Of a stretch of 64,000 nt of DNA, positions 48,892 through 57,085 are shown in pieces. Made by a program: the position numbers and the translations under genes. This DNA is from Bordetella genomosp. 2 (GTDB lineage Bacteria > Pseudomonadota > Gammaproteobacteria > Burkholderiales > Burkholderiaceae_B). The stretch is taken from contig NZ_NEVT01000003.1 in assembly GCF_002261345.1 (NCBI RefSeq), forward strand, positions 1,240,001 to 1,304,000. The letters are read 5' to 3'. Within the stretch, counting starts at the first letter, position 1. Every line of letters begins with the position of its first letter. Below the pieces are notes generated by a model. That model did no database searches and was not told the origin of the DNA. It saw only the letters and a list, made by a program, of their open reading frames with translations.

Positions 48892-49587
48892 ATGGATTAC
48901 GTCTTCTCTCCGGCGCCGCCTGTCGCCGTGCCCGTCGCCGGCAGCGACGCCCGGTTCCCCGTGCGCCGCGTGTACTGTGTGGGACGCAATTACGCCGAAC
49001 ATGCCAAGGAAATGGGCTTCACCGGCCGCGAAGACCCGTTCTTCTTCTGCAAGCCCGCCGACGCCATCGTGCCGGTGGCCGATGGCGAGACCGGCTCCAT
49101 GCCGTATCCGCCGAAGACCTCCAACCTGCACTACGAAATGGAACTGGTGGTCGTGCTGGGCAAGGGCGGCAAGAACATCCCGGTCGACCAGGCCAATGAC
49201 TGCGTGTGGGGCTATGCCCTGGGCCTGGACATGACGCGCCGCGACCTGCAAGGCGAGGCGAAGAAGCAGGGCCGTCCCTGGGAAGTGGGCAAGGCCTTCG
49301 ACCAGTCCGCGCCGCTGGGCCCCATCCACCCGCGCAGCGCGGTCGGCACGCTCGAGCGCGGCGCCATCTGGCTCGACGTCAACGGCCAGCGCAAGCAGTC
49401 CAGCGATATTTCCCAGATGATCTGGAACATTCCCGAGAGCATCTCCTACCTGTCCGGCCTGTTCGAACTGAAGGCCGGCGACCTGATCTTCACCGGCACC
49501 CCCGAGGGCGTGGGCGCAGTCGTCCAAGGCGATTTGATGACCGGCGGCGTGGAAGGCCTGGGCGAACTGCGCGTGCGCGTCGCCTGA
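48892..49587 (+). CDS. Fumarylacetoacetate hydrolase family protein
   Basis: 231 aa. FAH fold: VGRNYAEHAKEMG, NLHYEMELVVVLGKGG with the acidic metal ligands (E in HYEMELVV), GYALGLDMTRRDLQ, and TGTPEGVGAVVQGD. Family enzymes cleave C-C bonds of beta-diketo acids or decarboxylate oxaloacetate, often with a divalent metal. Substrate not known. Follows its own short leader after the ppa hairpin. Confidence 0.92.
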   Translation: MDYVFSPAPPVAVPVAGSDARFPVRRVYCVGRNYAEHAKEMGFTGREDPFFFCKPADAIVPVADGETGSMPYPPKTSNLHYEMELVVVLGKGGKNIPVDQANDCVWGYALGLDMTRRDLQGEAKKQGRPWEVGKAFDQSAPLGPIHPRSAVGTLERGAIWLDVNGQRKQSSDISQMIWNIPESISYLSGLFELKAGDLIFTGTPEGVGAVVQGDLMTGGVEGLGELRVRVA

Positions 49588-49622
49588 TACCCGTTTTCTT
49601 TGTTCGATCCAGGAGCTAGATC

Positions 49623-49754
49623 ATGCGCGGAAAAGTCATGCTGACGGCGCTTATCGTTTTCGGTGTCGTGCTGCAAGGCTGCAATACCATGGCGGGCATG
49701 GGCAAGGACGTATCCCAGGCCGGCAACGCCATCACCTCGGCTGCCGAGAAATAA
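49623..49754 (+). CDS. Entericidin-like lipoprotein, 43 aa
   Basis: MRGKVMLTALIVFGVVLQGC is a lipoprotein signal (lipobox LQGC), mature NTMAGMGKDVSQAGNAITSA carries the entericidin GKDVxxAGxAI pattern. AGGAGCTAGATC precedes the ATG. A relative of the peptide at 25512. Followed by a strong terminator. Confidence 0.85.
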   Translation: MRGKVMLTALIVFGVVLQGCNTMAGMGKDVSQAGNAITSAAEK

Positions 49755-49774
49755 GCCTCGGCGGCCAGTATCGA

Positions 49775-49800
49775 CGGCCCCTGGCGGGGCCGTTTTTTTT
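49775..49800 (+). terminator. Terminator of the entericidin gene
   Basis: CGGCCCC/GGGGCCG stem, loop TGGC, eight T at 49793-49800. Confidence 0.9.
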
Positions 49801-49931
49801 GCCCGCGGCGTGCCGCGTTGACGCATGCGCGCGCGTCCGGGAGCATTTCGCCCACCTCGGCATCCGCGAATAGCCGCCGCGCGGTGGCGCCTCCACACTA
49901 CAGCCTCTTGTTCACGGAATAGGGGCTAGGC

Positions 49932-50033
49932 ATGATCCGAAGCATTTCCCGCCAGCGCGGCCAGGGGATGACCGAGTACATGACATGCCCGGAAACCCGC
50001 GTATTTGCTGGGCCTTGCTGTCCAAGTCTTTAG
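49932..50033 (+). pseudogene. 5' fragment of a small Flp/TadE-like pilin gene, split by the prophage
   Basis: ATG 49932 after AGGGGCTAGGC begins MIRSISRQRGQGMTEYM. The RQRGQGMTEY block is the usual run-in to the membrane helix (IIIVALIA type) of Flp/TadE-like pseudopilins. After GMTEYM the frame changes to unrelated residues and stops at TAG 50031-50033, just before the integrase end. The attL core is therefore likely near 49965-49985; the rest of the gene should lie at the far prophage end, beyond this window. Confidence 0.6.
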
Positions 50034-50043
50034 ACTGTCTAAA
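50029..50043. repeat. 7+1+7 palindrome beside the integrase end
   Basis: TTTAGAC-T-GTCTAAA, perfect. Between attL and the int stop; could be an integrase arm or Xis site, or a weak terminator. Confidence 0.4.
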
Positions 50044-50066
50044 ACCCCGCGTCCAAAACTGGACGT

Positions 50067-51035
50067 TCATCCAGCCTTTTTCCGGGGCCCGGAGACCAGC
50101 TTGGGGGACTTGTCGCGCAGGTAGATTTGCGTGGTTCGGCGGTCGGTGTGGCCGAGCAGGCCTGTCGCGTCGCCGCCCTGGCGATCCACCTCTGTTCCCG
50201 CCATGGCCCGGAGGTCGTGCAGGGTGACGTCCCCCACGCCGGCCTTGGAGGCGGCCAGCTTGAACGAGCGCCAGACATTCGAGTGCGCGCGCAACTTGCC
50301 GCCGCGGCCGGCCAGCAGATAAGTCATGTTGACTACCGGACCCGTCTCCTGCTCCGCGCGCTTGACGGCGTCGCGCAGTTCCGGCGTCCATGCCACGACA
50401 AGCTGTTTCCCCGTCTTCTGCTGCCGGAAGTAGATGCCGTCGTCTCCCAGGTGGGCGCGCTCGATGGCCAGCACGTCGCCGATACGCTGGCCCGTCAGAT
50501 AGCACAGATCCAGTACGCACTGGAGCCAGGGCGCACATTCCTTGTAGATGGCCAGGTATTCAGCCTCCGAGATCAGCCGATCCCGCGGGCGCTGCTTGAA
50601 GCGCTTGACGCTCACGGTCGGGTCCATTTCGACGATCTGTCGATCCAAGGCCCATCTGTAGACCAGGCGCAGGACCGTCAGCATGCGGTTGGCCACCATC
50701 TGCCGGTCTTTGAAGCCGTCCATCATCTGCACGATGTCGCCGTGGCGAACCTGCTCGGGGCGAAATTCGGCGAACACCTCTTTCAACAGCCTCGCGCAGT
50801 ACTGGTACTGCTTGCTGGTCGATTCCTTGACGTCCTCCAGGATCGACGGCAGGGCCTTGTCGATGAGGTCAGGGACCCCATCTTGCGGGGATCCCATGAT
50901 GCGGGCGTATTCGAGCAGGGCGGACTTCAGATCGCCGCCCAGCCGCTGCCACTTACCCTGTTTGACCAGATAGTAGGCGCCGTGCTTGAGGTATACGCAG
51001 GGTGGGAGATCGCGGTTTTTCGTTCTTGGTCGCAT
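50067..51035 (-). CDS. Prophage tyrosine integrase
   Basis: 322 aa site-specific recombinase. Catalytic set visible: R184 (TGQRIGDVL), K207, H273 and R276 (LHDLR), H296 (LLGHTDRRTTQIY), nucleophile Y305. N-terminal arm-binding part about 1-60, SAM-like core-binding about 60-150. It reads leftward and ends about 80 bases from the presumed attL, the standard position. It overlaps the DUF4224 gene by 83 bases. Confidence 0.95.
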   Translation of the reverse strand: MRPRTKNRDLPPCVYLKHGAYYLVKQGKWQRLGGDLKSALLEYARIMGSPQDGVPDLIDKALPSILEDVKESTSKQYQYCARLLKEVFAEFRPEQVRHGDIVQMMDGFKDRQMVANRMLTVLRLVYRWALDRQIVEMDPTVSVKRFKQRPRDRLISEAEYLAIYKECAPWLQCVLDLCYLTGQRIGDVLAIERAHLGDDGIYFRQQKTGKQLVVAWTPELRDAVKRAEQETGPVVNMTYLLAGRGGKLRAHSNVWRSFKLAASKAGVGDVTLHDLRAMAGTEVDRQGGDATGLLGHTDRRTTQIYLRDKSPKLVSGPRKKAG

Positions 51036-51192
51036 AGCCTAAAGCAACCTCCATGGCCGAGCGGAGCACCACCGGGGTGCCATTCGGCCGAATCTTAAAC
51101 GGGATGCCAAGCTCACGGAGGATTTCGACTTGGGAAGTCTTCCGGGTTTTCCCGGTGATTTCAGCAAGTTCATCAGGGGAGAGCGTCAACAT
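50953..51192 (-). CDS. DUF4224 protein, possible directionality factor
   Basis: 79 aa. AGGAGGCGAC precedes the ATG at 51192. MLTLSPDELAEITGKTRKTS and QVEILRELGIPFKIRPNGTP match DUF4224, a small fold seen directly upstream of phage integrases. Role as excisionase is inferred from position. The C-terminus overlaps the integrase start in another frame, so the two are likely translated together. Confidence 0.8.
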   Translation of the reverse strand: MLTLSPDELAEITGKTRKTSQVEILRELGIPFKIRPNGTPVVLRSAMEVALGYATKNEKPRSPTLRIPQARRLLSGQTG

Positions 51193-51200
51193 GTCGCCTC

Positions 51201-51401
51201 CTAGAAGAGCCGCAGCCACTGCCAGGCGTCCTGCAGGCGGCACAGCGGCCGCACCAGGCACGCCGGCAGCCAGCCGGGCACGGTGCTGCAGATTTCGTCG
51301 ATGATGAGGCCGTCGGCGCGCATGTCGGCGACCTGGGCGGGCGTGGCCTGGAAGGGCACATCCCAGCGAGCGTGCACGCGAATGCTGTAGCGGCGTTTCA
51401 T
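51201..51401 (-). CDS. Hypothetical phage protein, 66 aa
   Basis: Not recognised. MKRRYSIRVHARWDVPFQAT then PAQVADMRADGLIIDEICST and a Trp-rich C-terminus. AGGA sits before the ATG at 51401. Between DUF4224 and another small gene, all leftward and closely packed. Confidence 0.6.
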   Translation of the reverse strand: MKRRYSIRVHARWDVPFQATPAQVADMRADGLIIDEICSTVPGWLPACLVRPLCRLQDAWQWLRLF

Positions 51402-51406
51402 GGTCC

Positions 51407-51706
51407 TCACACCACAGAAGAGCCGACCTTCATCGCTCGAATTGCGCCGGCGCAGCCCAGCGCGCTATCCGCCCAGCAGCCGCCCTGCGGAGCGTCGACG
51501 TAGCCCGCATCGATGCGATCGCACATCGCAGCGGCTTCCTCGAGCGCGGCGAGCCGGACGCCTTGGCAATTGGCCGCGCGTTCCAGCGCCGCTTGGACCT
51601 TGGCTTTGGCCTGACCGAGCAGCCGCATGGCTCGTGCCGCGTTGCGGTGCATGCACTCAGCGATCTGGGCGTACAGGGTATTGATGGCTTCGAGGTCGTA
51701 AGTCAT
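51407..51706 (-). CDS. Hypothetical phage protein, 99 aa
   Basis: Not recognised. GGAGTGTCAGC precedes the ATG at 51706 (MTYDLEAINTLYAQIAECMH). Mostly helix with four Cys. Five bases before the next leftward gene. Divergent from the strand-switched membrane gene at 51767. Confidence 0.6.
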   Translation of the reverse strand: MTYDLEAINTLYAQIAECMHRNAARAMRLLGQAKAKVQAALERAANCQGVRLAALEEAAAMCDRIDAGYVDAPQGGCWADSALGCAGAIRAMKVGSSVV

Positions 51707-51766
51707 GCTGACACTCCCGTGGGGGTGGGGTACGATCCGCAGCGAGAATCTGATCGGAGCGGCAGT

Positions 51767-52378
51767 ATGAACCAATCGAAATGGCCCGAAGCCTCCGCGA
51801 TCATTGCGGTAGCCGCCGCTGCTGCAGTAATACTTGGTCCATGGGGAAAAATCAGCGCGCACATCGACTGGACGGCGCTTTCTGCTGTGGGAACGCTCTT
51901 AGCCGTTGCTGTCGCCATAGCTGTACCCGCCCTCCAGCATCGATCTGCGTTGCGAGCGAATCGGCGGGAAAAGGCTATGCGAGATTGCATTGCCATGACT
52001 GAAATGCACGCAGTAGCGACCGAACTGATCTGGTTTGCGAGTGAATGGCAACACGGTAGACTGCCCGCACAGGGAGCCGTCCGCTCGGCAATCAGGCAGA
52101 TTGAATCCGGGCGACGGCGAGCAACGTCTCTCGCTGAGGCCTGGCTGTACGATGAAGCTCTGGCCATGGCCCGAGACCTCGAGAGCTCGATTGAGTCTGC
52201 CATGCCGGATGATGTGCATGGAGCAGATCCCGAGGCTATGGAATATTGGGCGGGTTCCCGTGGAAAGCGATTACAGTCGTTCCATTTTGGGGTTTTTGCA
52301 TGGGGCGAAGAAGTGGTGCGAGAGGCCACGGCATGTGGCATAGAGTTGCCACCATATGAGGAAAGTTCCGCGAAGTAA
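51767..52378 (+). CDS. Two-TM membrane protein with helical cytoplasmic domain
   Basis: 203 aa. Two membrane helices (ASAIIAVAAAAAVILGPWG and WTALSAVGTLLAVAVAIAVP, residues about 9-58) then a charged helical domain (RANRREKAMRDCIAMTEMHA, SLAEAWLYDEALAMARDLES). It reads against the leftward early genes and has its own spacer, which suggests an independently expressed moron, for example in superinfection exclusion. No family recognised. Confidence 0.65.
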   Translation: MNQSKWPEASAIIAVAAAAAVILGPWGKISAHIDWTALSAVGTLLAVAVAIAVPALQHRSALRANRREKAMRDCIAMTEMHAVATELIWFASEWQHGRLPAQGAVRSAIRQIESGRRRATSLAEAWLYDEALAMARDLESSIESAMPDDVHGADPEAMEYWAGSRGKRLQSFHFGVFAWGEEVVREATACGIELPPYEESSAK

Positions 52379-52554
52379 CAGCGGCTCATGCTGAATGCTC
52401 TAGTTCGGCCTTGATAAGTGTCTGCTGTGGCAAGTTGAGTGGATCGCCAGGGTCTACCATCGTTATGACGCGACGCCGCCCTCATAGGACCTCACGCTTT
52501 GACACCACGCTTTTGTGGCACGTTTTAGGGTAAGTATCGAGGAGAAAAGTACGT

Positions 52555-52974
52555 ATGCCGACTTCATTGGAGCAATGGAGCCAACTAGCGTCTATCGCGG
52601 CATTTTTGCTTTCGTTGCCTTTTGCGGTTGCCAGATTGGTCGTTATCTGGCGCGACTGGAGCCAGAGTGCATTCGCGGGTAGGTTGTTTGATTTTCTCAA
52701 ACGGCTCATTACGATTTGTCCTGAATTACTTGCGGGCATTCCATTCCTCCTAATTGCTTTTGACGCCCATCTAATCGCTGCCTTAATAAGCATTCTTCTT
52801 TTTTCTCTTCATGGAATTCGATTCACATTTCGAAAGAAGGCAATTGAACGCTATGAGGTGTTTTTCTTGGTTCCTGCATGTATGGCATTGAGTTTTTCGA
52901 TTGTGACTTTCACGCTTGATCGCATGGGGGTTCTCACTCAGCATGTCTATGGCGCGCAAGAGCAGTCGCAGTAG
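52555..52974 (+). CDS. AT-rich gene for a four-TM membrane protein
   Basis: 139 aa with about four hydrophobic segments (LASIAAFLLSLPFAVARLVV, ELLAGIPFLLIAFDAHLIAA, LISILLFSLHGIRFTF, FFLVPACMALSFSIVTFTL). Base composition and codon use are clearly lower in GC than the flanking phage genes, a sign of separate transfer. AGGAG lies 12 bases upstream of the ATG. Rightward like its neighbour at 51767, against the early operon. No family recognised. Confidence 0.65.
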   Translation: MPTSLEQWSQLASIAAFLLSLPFAVARLVVIWRDWSQSAFAGRLFDFLKRLITICPELLAGIPFLLIAFDAHLIAALISILLFSLHGIRFTFRKKAIERYEVFFLVPACMALSFSIVTFTLDRMGVLTQHVYGAQEQSQ

Positions 52975-53016
52975 GTCTCATGATCCTAAGGGGAGACCGA
53001 TACTTGATCAGGAGTT

Positions 53017-54789
53017 TCATGCGGCTTCCTTTAGCGTCGCGACGCGAATACGACCCTGCTCGATCCAATAGACGGTGAACGCCTCGCTGGGGGCGGCCGG
53101 TGCCGCCTTGAGGGTGCCCAGCAACAGCACGGTGTCGATATCGCCGTCGGCGGCCAGGGCGTCGAGCAGCCCCAGGATCTCGGAGCGGCCCGCCAGGTTC
53201 AGGCAGTCGAATCTGTCCAAGATGGCGCAGCGCAGGCCCGACAGGTGGGCGATAGCGAGCGCCAGCAGGGCGTCGGTGCGCCAGCGCTCCGACTCGGACA
53301 GCAGGCGGTAGGCGCGGCCACCGGCCGTGATGGTCATTTCGCCGTCGATCCGGACGACGGGCCAGCCGGCACATTCCGACAGGGCCAGCAGTTCGTCGTT
53401 GACCGGCTGCAGGGCCTTGGCCAGGATCTCGCCGGGGATGCCGTCGGGCGACAGCGCGGCGCCGATGGCGTCCCAGGCCATGACCTCGGTGTGGTATCCC
53501 GCGGCGCTCCGGGTGCGCTGTGCTGCGCCGACGGCCGCCTGCTTGGCCGCCAACAGTGCGTCAACCCGGGCATGGGCGGCGCCGCGCTCGGTGCGCAGGC
53601 CGGCCAGGTGGGCGCGGGCGGCTGCCACGTCTTCGTCGGCCACGGCCTCGGGCGCGGCGCGAGATTTCAGGTCTTCGGCGGCGGCTTCGGCGGCAGCAAT
53701 GTCGCGCCGGCAGTTTTCGGCGGCGCGGGCCGACAGGTCGCGGGCTTCGATGGCCTTGGGCAGCGCCGCAGCGGCGTCGGGGTCTCCGGCGGCGTCCAGA
53801 GAGCCGTATTGGGCCTCGTAGGCGTCCAGGACACGATCAATCTGCTCACCCAGTTCAGCGGGGAACGAGTGTGCCTCGTAAGCCTCCGCAAGGCAGCGGG
53901 CCAAGTCGTGCACCAGCCCCTTGCGCGGCCCAGTACCGGCCTTGGCCTGCAATTCCTGCACCTTGGCGGTCCAGGCATCCAGATCCTGCTGGTCGCAGTC
54001 CAGTTTGGCGCGCAGCGAGTCGAGCCGGCCGGCGCGCTCCTGCAGGGCCGCCAGCTGATCCTTCTGCCCTTGGTAGGCGCGAAGCTGCTGCTCCAGGCTG
54101 CCCACGGCCTTGGCGGCGGCTTCGATGCGGCCGTCAATGCCGGCCAAGTCGGTCTGCGCGGCGGCCAGCGCGGCTTGGTCGAAGGCCGGAACCTCGGCCC
54201 GCCACGTTTCACCCTTCTGGCTACCCCAGGTCTCGTTGGTGACGCCGCGCCAGGCGCCCTTGGCCTCGGTGGCCTGCTTCTTGGCGAACTCGGCGCCGGC
54301 GGCAAAGCCGCTGCGCAGGATCGGCTTCATCTGTGCCACCAGCACCTTGTGGCAGCCGCGCTCCAGCAGTCGGCGCTCGATCTCGTCGGGCGTGGCGCGC
54401 GTGCCGGTCAGCGTGAACAGTAGCTGGCGGCGGTCGTCGGGCTTGGCGGCGGCAAAGAGTTCGGGCGACAGCACATAGGGCAGGGCCGGGTTGGGGGGCA
54501 CGGCTTCTTCGCCGCTGCGCTTGCCGCTGGGTAGCGTGATCGCCACCGGCGCGCCATCGACGTCCACGGCCACCGAGCCCAGCTTGGCACCGTCACGCAC
54601 GACCTGGCCGAGTTCCTTTTTCAGGCTGACGCGCTCGGCGCTGCCCAGCAGGGCCATGCGCACGGCCTCGGCGATGGTGGACTTGCCGGCGTAGTTGTCG
54701 CCAGTGATGAACCCGATGGCGGCGGGCAGCGGCAGCTCGGCCGACTGGACGCCCTGGAAGTTGGACACGGAAAGGTTGGTCAGGCGCAT
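53017..54789 (-). CDS. SbcC/RecN-like AAA ATPase
   Basis: 590 aa. Walker A GDNYAGKSTI (residues about 29-38), a long coiled-coil middle (LAAAQTDLAGIDGRIEAAAK, AARAHLAGLRTERGAAHARV), then Walker B region near LRCAILDRFDCLNLAGRSEIL. This is the SMC/SbcC layout. GAGGGGCAAGC precedes the ATG at 54789. It lies 11 bases after recT, so it belongs to the phage recombination module; likely it works with the nuclease or RecT on DNA ends. Confidence 0.85.
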   Translation of the reverse strand: MRLTNLSVSNFQGVQSAELPLPAAIGFITGDNYAGKSTIAEAVRMALLGSAERVSLKKELGQVVRDGAKLGSVAVDVDGAPVAITLPSGKRSGEEAVPPNPALPYVLSPELFAAAKPDDRRQLLFTLTGTRATPDEIERRLLERGCHKVLVAQMKPILRSGFAAGAEFAKKQATEAKGAWRGVTNETWGSQKGETWRAEVPAFDQAALAAAQTDLAGIDGRIEAAAKAVGSLEQQLRAYQGQKDQLAALQERAGRLDSLRAKLDCDQQDLDAWTAKVQELQAKAGTGPRKGLVHDLARCLAEAYEAHSFPAELGEQIDRVLDAYEAQYGSLDAAGDPDAAAALPKAIEARDLSARAAENCRRDIAAAEAAAEDLKSRAAPEAVADEDVAAARAHLAGLRTERGAAHARVDALLAAKQAAVGAAQRTRSAAGYHTEVMAWDAIGAALSPDGIPGEILAKALQPVNDELLALSECAGWPVVRIDGEMTITAGGRAYRLLSESERWRTDALLALAIAHLSGLRCAILDRFDCLNLAGRSEILGLLDALAADGDIDTVLLLGTLKAAPAAPSEAFTVYWIEQGRIRVATLKEAA

Positions 54790-54799
54790 GGCTTGCCCC

Positions 54800-56014
54800 T
54801 CATTCCGGAGCCGCCATGCGGCGGCGCTGCTGGACGGGGCGCTGGCCAGAGGCCTGGCCGGCGGCGGCCTGCTGCTCGGCTAGCGCTGCCTGCTGGATGG
54901 CCTGGCGCCGCTTTTCGTACACCTGCTCGAGGTGCGCCTGGGCCAGGGCGTCCAGCACGCCGCCAATCGAATCGGCCGCCAAGTCGAGCACCTTCAGGTC
55001 CTTGGCCGCCATCAGTTGCGCCTCGACCTGGGCCGGATCCAGGCCGGCGTCATCGGTGCCCGCGAGCGTGCCCTGCGCGCGGTCCTCCCGAGAGGCAGGG
55101 GCGGCCGCTGCCGCACCCTGCGCCGGTTTACCGGCCTCGGCTTGCGCCTTCGCGGGGGAGGAGTTCAGTACTTCGCCGGTTTCGGGGTCGACATCGGCGA
55201 CGTCGGCCGGCTGGCGGCGCGCCGCGGCGCTGGCCGTCGCCTGGGCCGCGCGCAGGTCGTCCACGTTCACGCTGATCGTGCCGTCCGGGCCGGTGGTGGC
55301 CTCGATGATGTCCTGGGCTTCCTCGACCGTCTGCAGGCCCATCAGCAGCTCGGGGGCGTACAGCTTGCCGAAGAAGCTGGCCGTGCGGTAGCGCAGCATG
55401 ACCTCGTCCATAGTCTGCCACTTGCTGCCGTTCTTCGTGTACCAGCCTTCCTTGACCGCCATTTCGATCGACACGGCCGGAGACTCCAGGCGCTCGCCGG
55501 TTTCCTTCTCGATGGCCCAGGCGATGCACACCTTGTCGGTGATTTCGACCTGGTCGACCTTGGTGCGGCGCTGGCCGTCCTCCCAGTACGTCGACTTGTA
55601 CTCGACGGTCTTGGCGCCCAGCACCTTGATGTCAAAGCGCAGCGGCGAGAAGCGGCCGCAGCCGTTGATGGCCGCGATGATCCACTGCGACGACCAGGAC
55701 GGCCGCCCCTCGACGATGTAGAGGTTCTGCATGACCATCAGCGGGTCGGCGCCCATACGCTGCGCCATGTTCAGCGCTACGACGGAGTTGGCGAGGGCGT
55801 TCGGGTTTTCGCGGCTTTCCTTGACGTTGCCGTAGCGGTCCAGCTTCTCGATGGTTTTGCGGTAGGCGGCCGGTACCAACGTGCTGCTGGACAGGAGATT
55901 GGCGGCGCGCTGCATCAGCTCGAAGCTCTGCAGGCTGCCGAAGCCAGGCGCGACGGCTGGCAGGTTGGATTCCGCCGGCGCGCGCAGGGATTGGACATTG
56001 GTGCTTTGGGACAT
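54800..56014 (-). CDS. RecT-family single-strand annealing protein
   Basis: 404 aa. RecT/Bet core: RRAANLLSSSTLVPAAYRKT-like start, MAQRMGADPLMVMQNLYIVE, GRPSWSSQWIIAAINGCGRF, and WQTMDEVMLRYRTASFFGKL near 220, which is characteristic. A Glu/Ala/Gln-rich tail follows (about 270-404). AAGGATAAGTCC precedes the ATG at 56014. Between nuclease and SbcC-like ATPase. Confidence 0.92.
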   Translation of the reverse strand: MSQSTNVQSLRAPAESNLPAVAPGFGSLQSFELMQRAANLLSSSTLVPAAYRKTIEKLDRYGNVKESRENPNALANSVVALNMAQRMGADPLMVMQNLYIVEGRPSWSSQWIIAAINGCGRFSPLRFDIKVLGAKTVEYKSTYWEDGQRRTKVDQVEITDKVCIAWAIEKETGERLESPAVSIEMAVKEGWYTKNGSKWQTMDEVMLRYRTASFFGKLYAPELLMGLQTVEEAQDIIEATTGPDGTISVNVDDLRAAQATASAAARRQPADVADVDPETGEVLNSSPAKAQAEAGKPAQGAAAAAPASREDRAQGTLAGTDDAGLDPAQVEAQLMAAKDLKVLDLAADSIGGVLDALAQAHLEQVYEKRRQAIQQAALAEQQAAAGQASGQRPVQQRRRMAAPE

Positions 56015-56018
56015 GGAC

Positions 56019-56822
56019 TTATCCTTTGAACTTGCAGGTGGAATGGCGCGGGCAGTACTTCGCCGAGCACAGGTAGGAATTCGGGTTGCCGTAGAAGCCG
56101 CCGGAGTGGATGAGGCGGGAGGCGTGTTCGAGTAGGCCCGGGCTATCGTCGGTGCCCACCAGCGCGCCGCGCGCCTCGACGATTTCGCCAGTGCCGACGC
56201 GTTGGGCGGCGGCCGTCTTGCCGGTCTGCAGGCCGATGATCTGCGCGGGCGCGGTCAGCGGCTCGCCTATCGAGAATTCCGCCAGCAGCTCGTAGACGCC
56301 CATCTGCGGGCCATGGCCAGCGGTGGCCACGCGGCCGTCGGCGCCCACGGCAGTCTTGCCGCTCTTCAGGTCAGCGATACCCAGGCGGCCATCGGCGACG
56401 CGGCGCACGCGGTCGGTCGTTCCGGTCAACGCCAGGCCCAGGTCGGTGATTTCCAGGCGCTCGCAGGTCAGCTCGACGGCGACGTAACCCTGGTAAGGCG
56501 CGATTTCCGCGCAGTAGCGCGTGTGCAGGGCCAGCGCGACGCGCTCGGCGTCCGACGGCTTCGTGTCCTCCCAGTCGACCTCTTCCATGGTGTCGTGCAG
56601 GACGTCCACCAGCGCGCCGGCGGCGTCGTCGGCGCTGATCGGGCTGCCGTCCAGCTTTGCCTGGTCGAACGCCGCGGTGCCGGCGTGGATGGCCGTGCCG
56701 AGGCGCGCGGCGGCCGACGATGGCATGCGCATCTTCAGGATGTGCTTCGCCTCCCAGCGCGCTGGGCAGTCGAAGAGTTCGGCTAGGCTGGACGCCCGGA
56801 TCGGGATGATCGGTTTTTGCAT
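56019..56822 (-). CDS. PD-(D/E)XK exonuclease, Cas4/RecB-like
   Basis: 267 aa. RASSLAELFDCPARWEAKHI, RLGTAIHAGTAAFDQ (His box), GLALTGTTDRVRRVADGRLG and IADLKSGK (the D-x-K pair) form the PD-(D/E)XK nuclease core; C-terminal Cys (SYLCSAKYCPRHSTC) may hold an iron-sulphur cluster as in Cas4/AddB. It would resect ends for RecT. Start MQKPIIPIRA at 56822 is where homology begins. Confidence 0.88.
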   Translation of the reverse strand: MQKPIIPIRASSLAELFDCPARWEAKHILKMRMPSSAAARLGTAIHAGTAAFDQAKLDGSPISADDAAGALVDVLHDTMEEVDWEDTKPSDAERVALALHTRYCAEIAPYQGYVAVELTCERLEITDLGLALTGTTDRVRRVADGRLGIADLKSGKTAVGADGRVATAGHGPQMGVYELLAEFSIGEPLTAPAQIIGLQTGKTAAAQRVGTGEIVEARGALVGTDDSPGLLEHASRLIHSGGFYGNPNSYLCSAKYCPRHSTCKFKG

Positions 56823-56824
56823 GG

Positions 56825-57085
56825 TCAGAATCCGGCTGCGTGGCCGGCGAGCGGCACGACGATGAAAAGGAGGGTGGCGACGAGGGCTGCGCCAATCCAG
56901 GCACGACGGGGGATGCGATGGCTGTCGGGGGCCCAGTTGCCGCCCCAATCAGTGCGGTCGCGTCGACGCATACGGCGGTACGTGATGGCTGGTCCATTGC
57001 CGAAGGCCTGTTCCAGCGTGCGGGGGAAGTGAGAGCGTTCGCCGTGAAGGCAGCCGATCATGACTTTCGATTCGGGGTAGCTCAT
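56825..57085 (-). CDS. Small phage membrane protein, 86 aa
   Basis: Not recognised. A polar, Arg-rich N-terminal part with C and H (MIGCLHGERSHFPRTLEQAF) and one C-terminal membrane helix (AWIGAALVATLLFIVVPLAG). The ATG overlaps the previous stop (ATGA), and GGAGAGCGGCC precedes it. Confidence 0.65.
   Translation of the reverse strand: MSYPESKVMIGCLHGERSHFPRTLEQAFGNGPAITYRRMRRRDRTDWGGNWAPDSHRIPRRAWIGAALVATLLFIVVPLAGHAAGF

Noticed and set aside
46197-48893. 898-codon antisense frame over hemX-hemY-ppa
   Set aside because: Arises from GC-rich third positions of three real genes; composition is unnatural.
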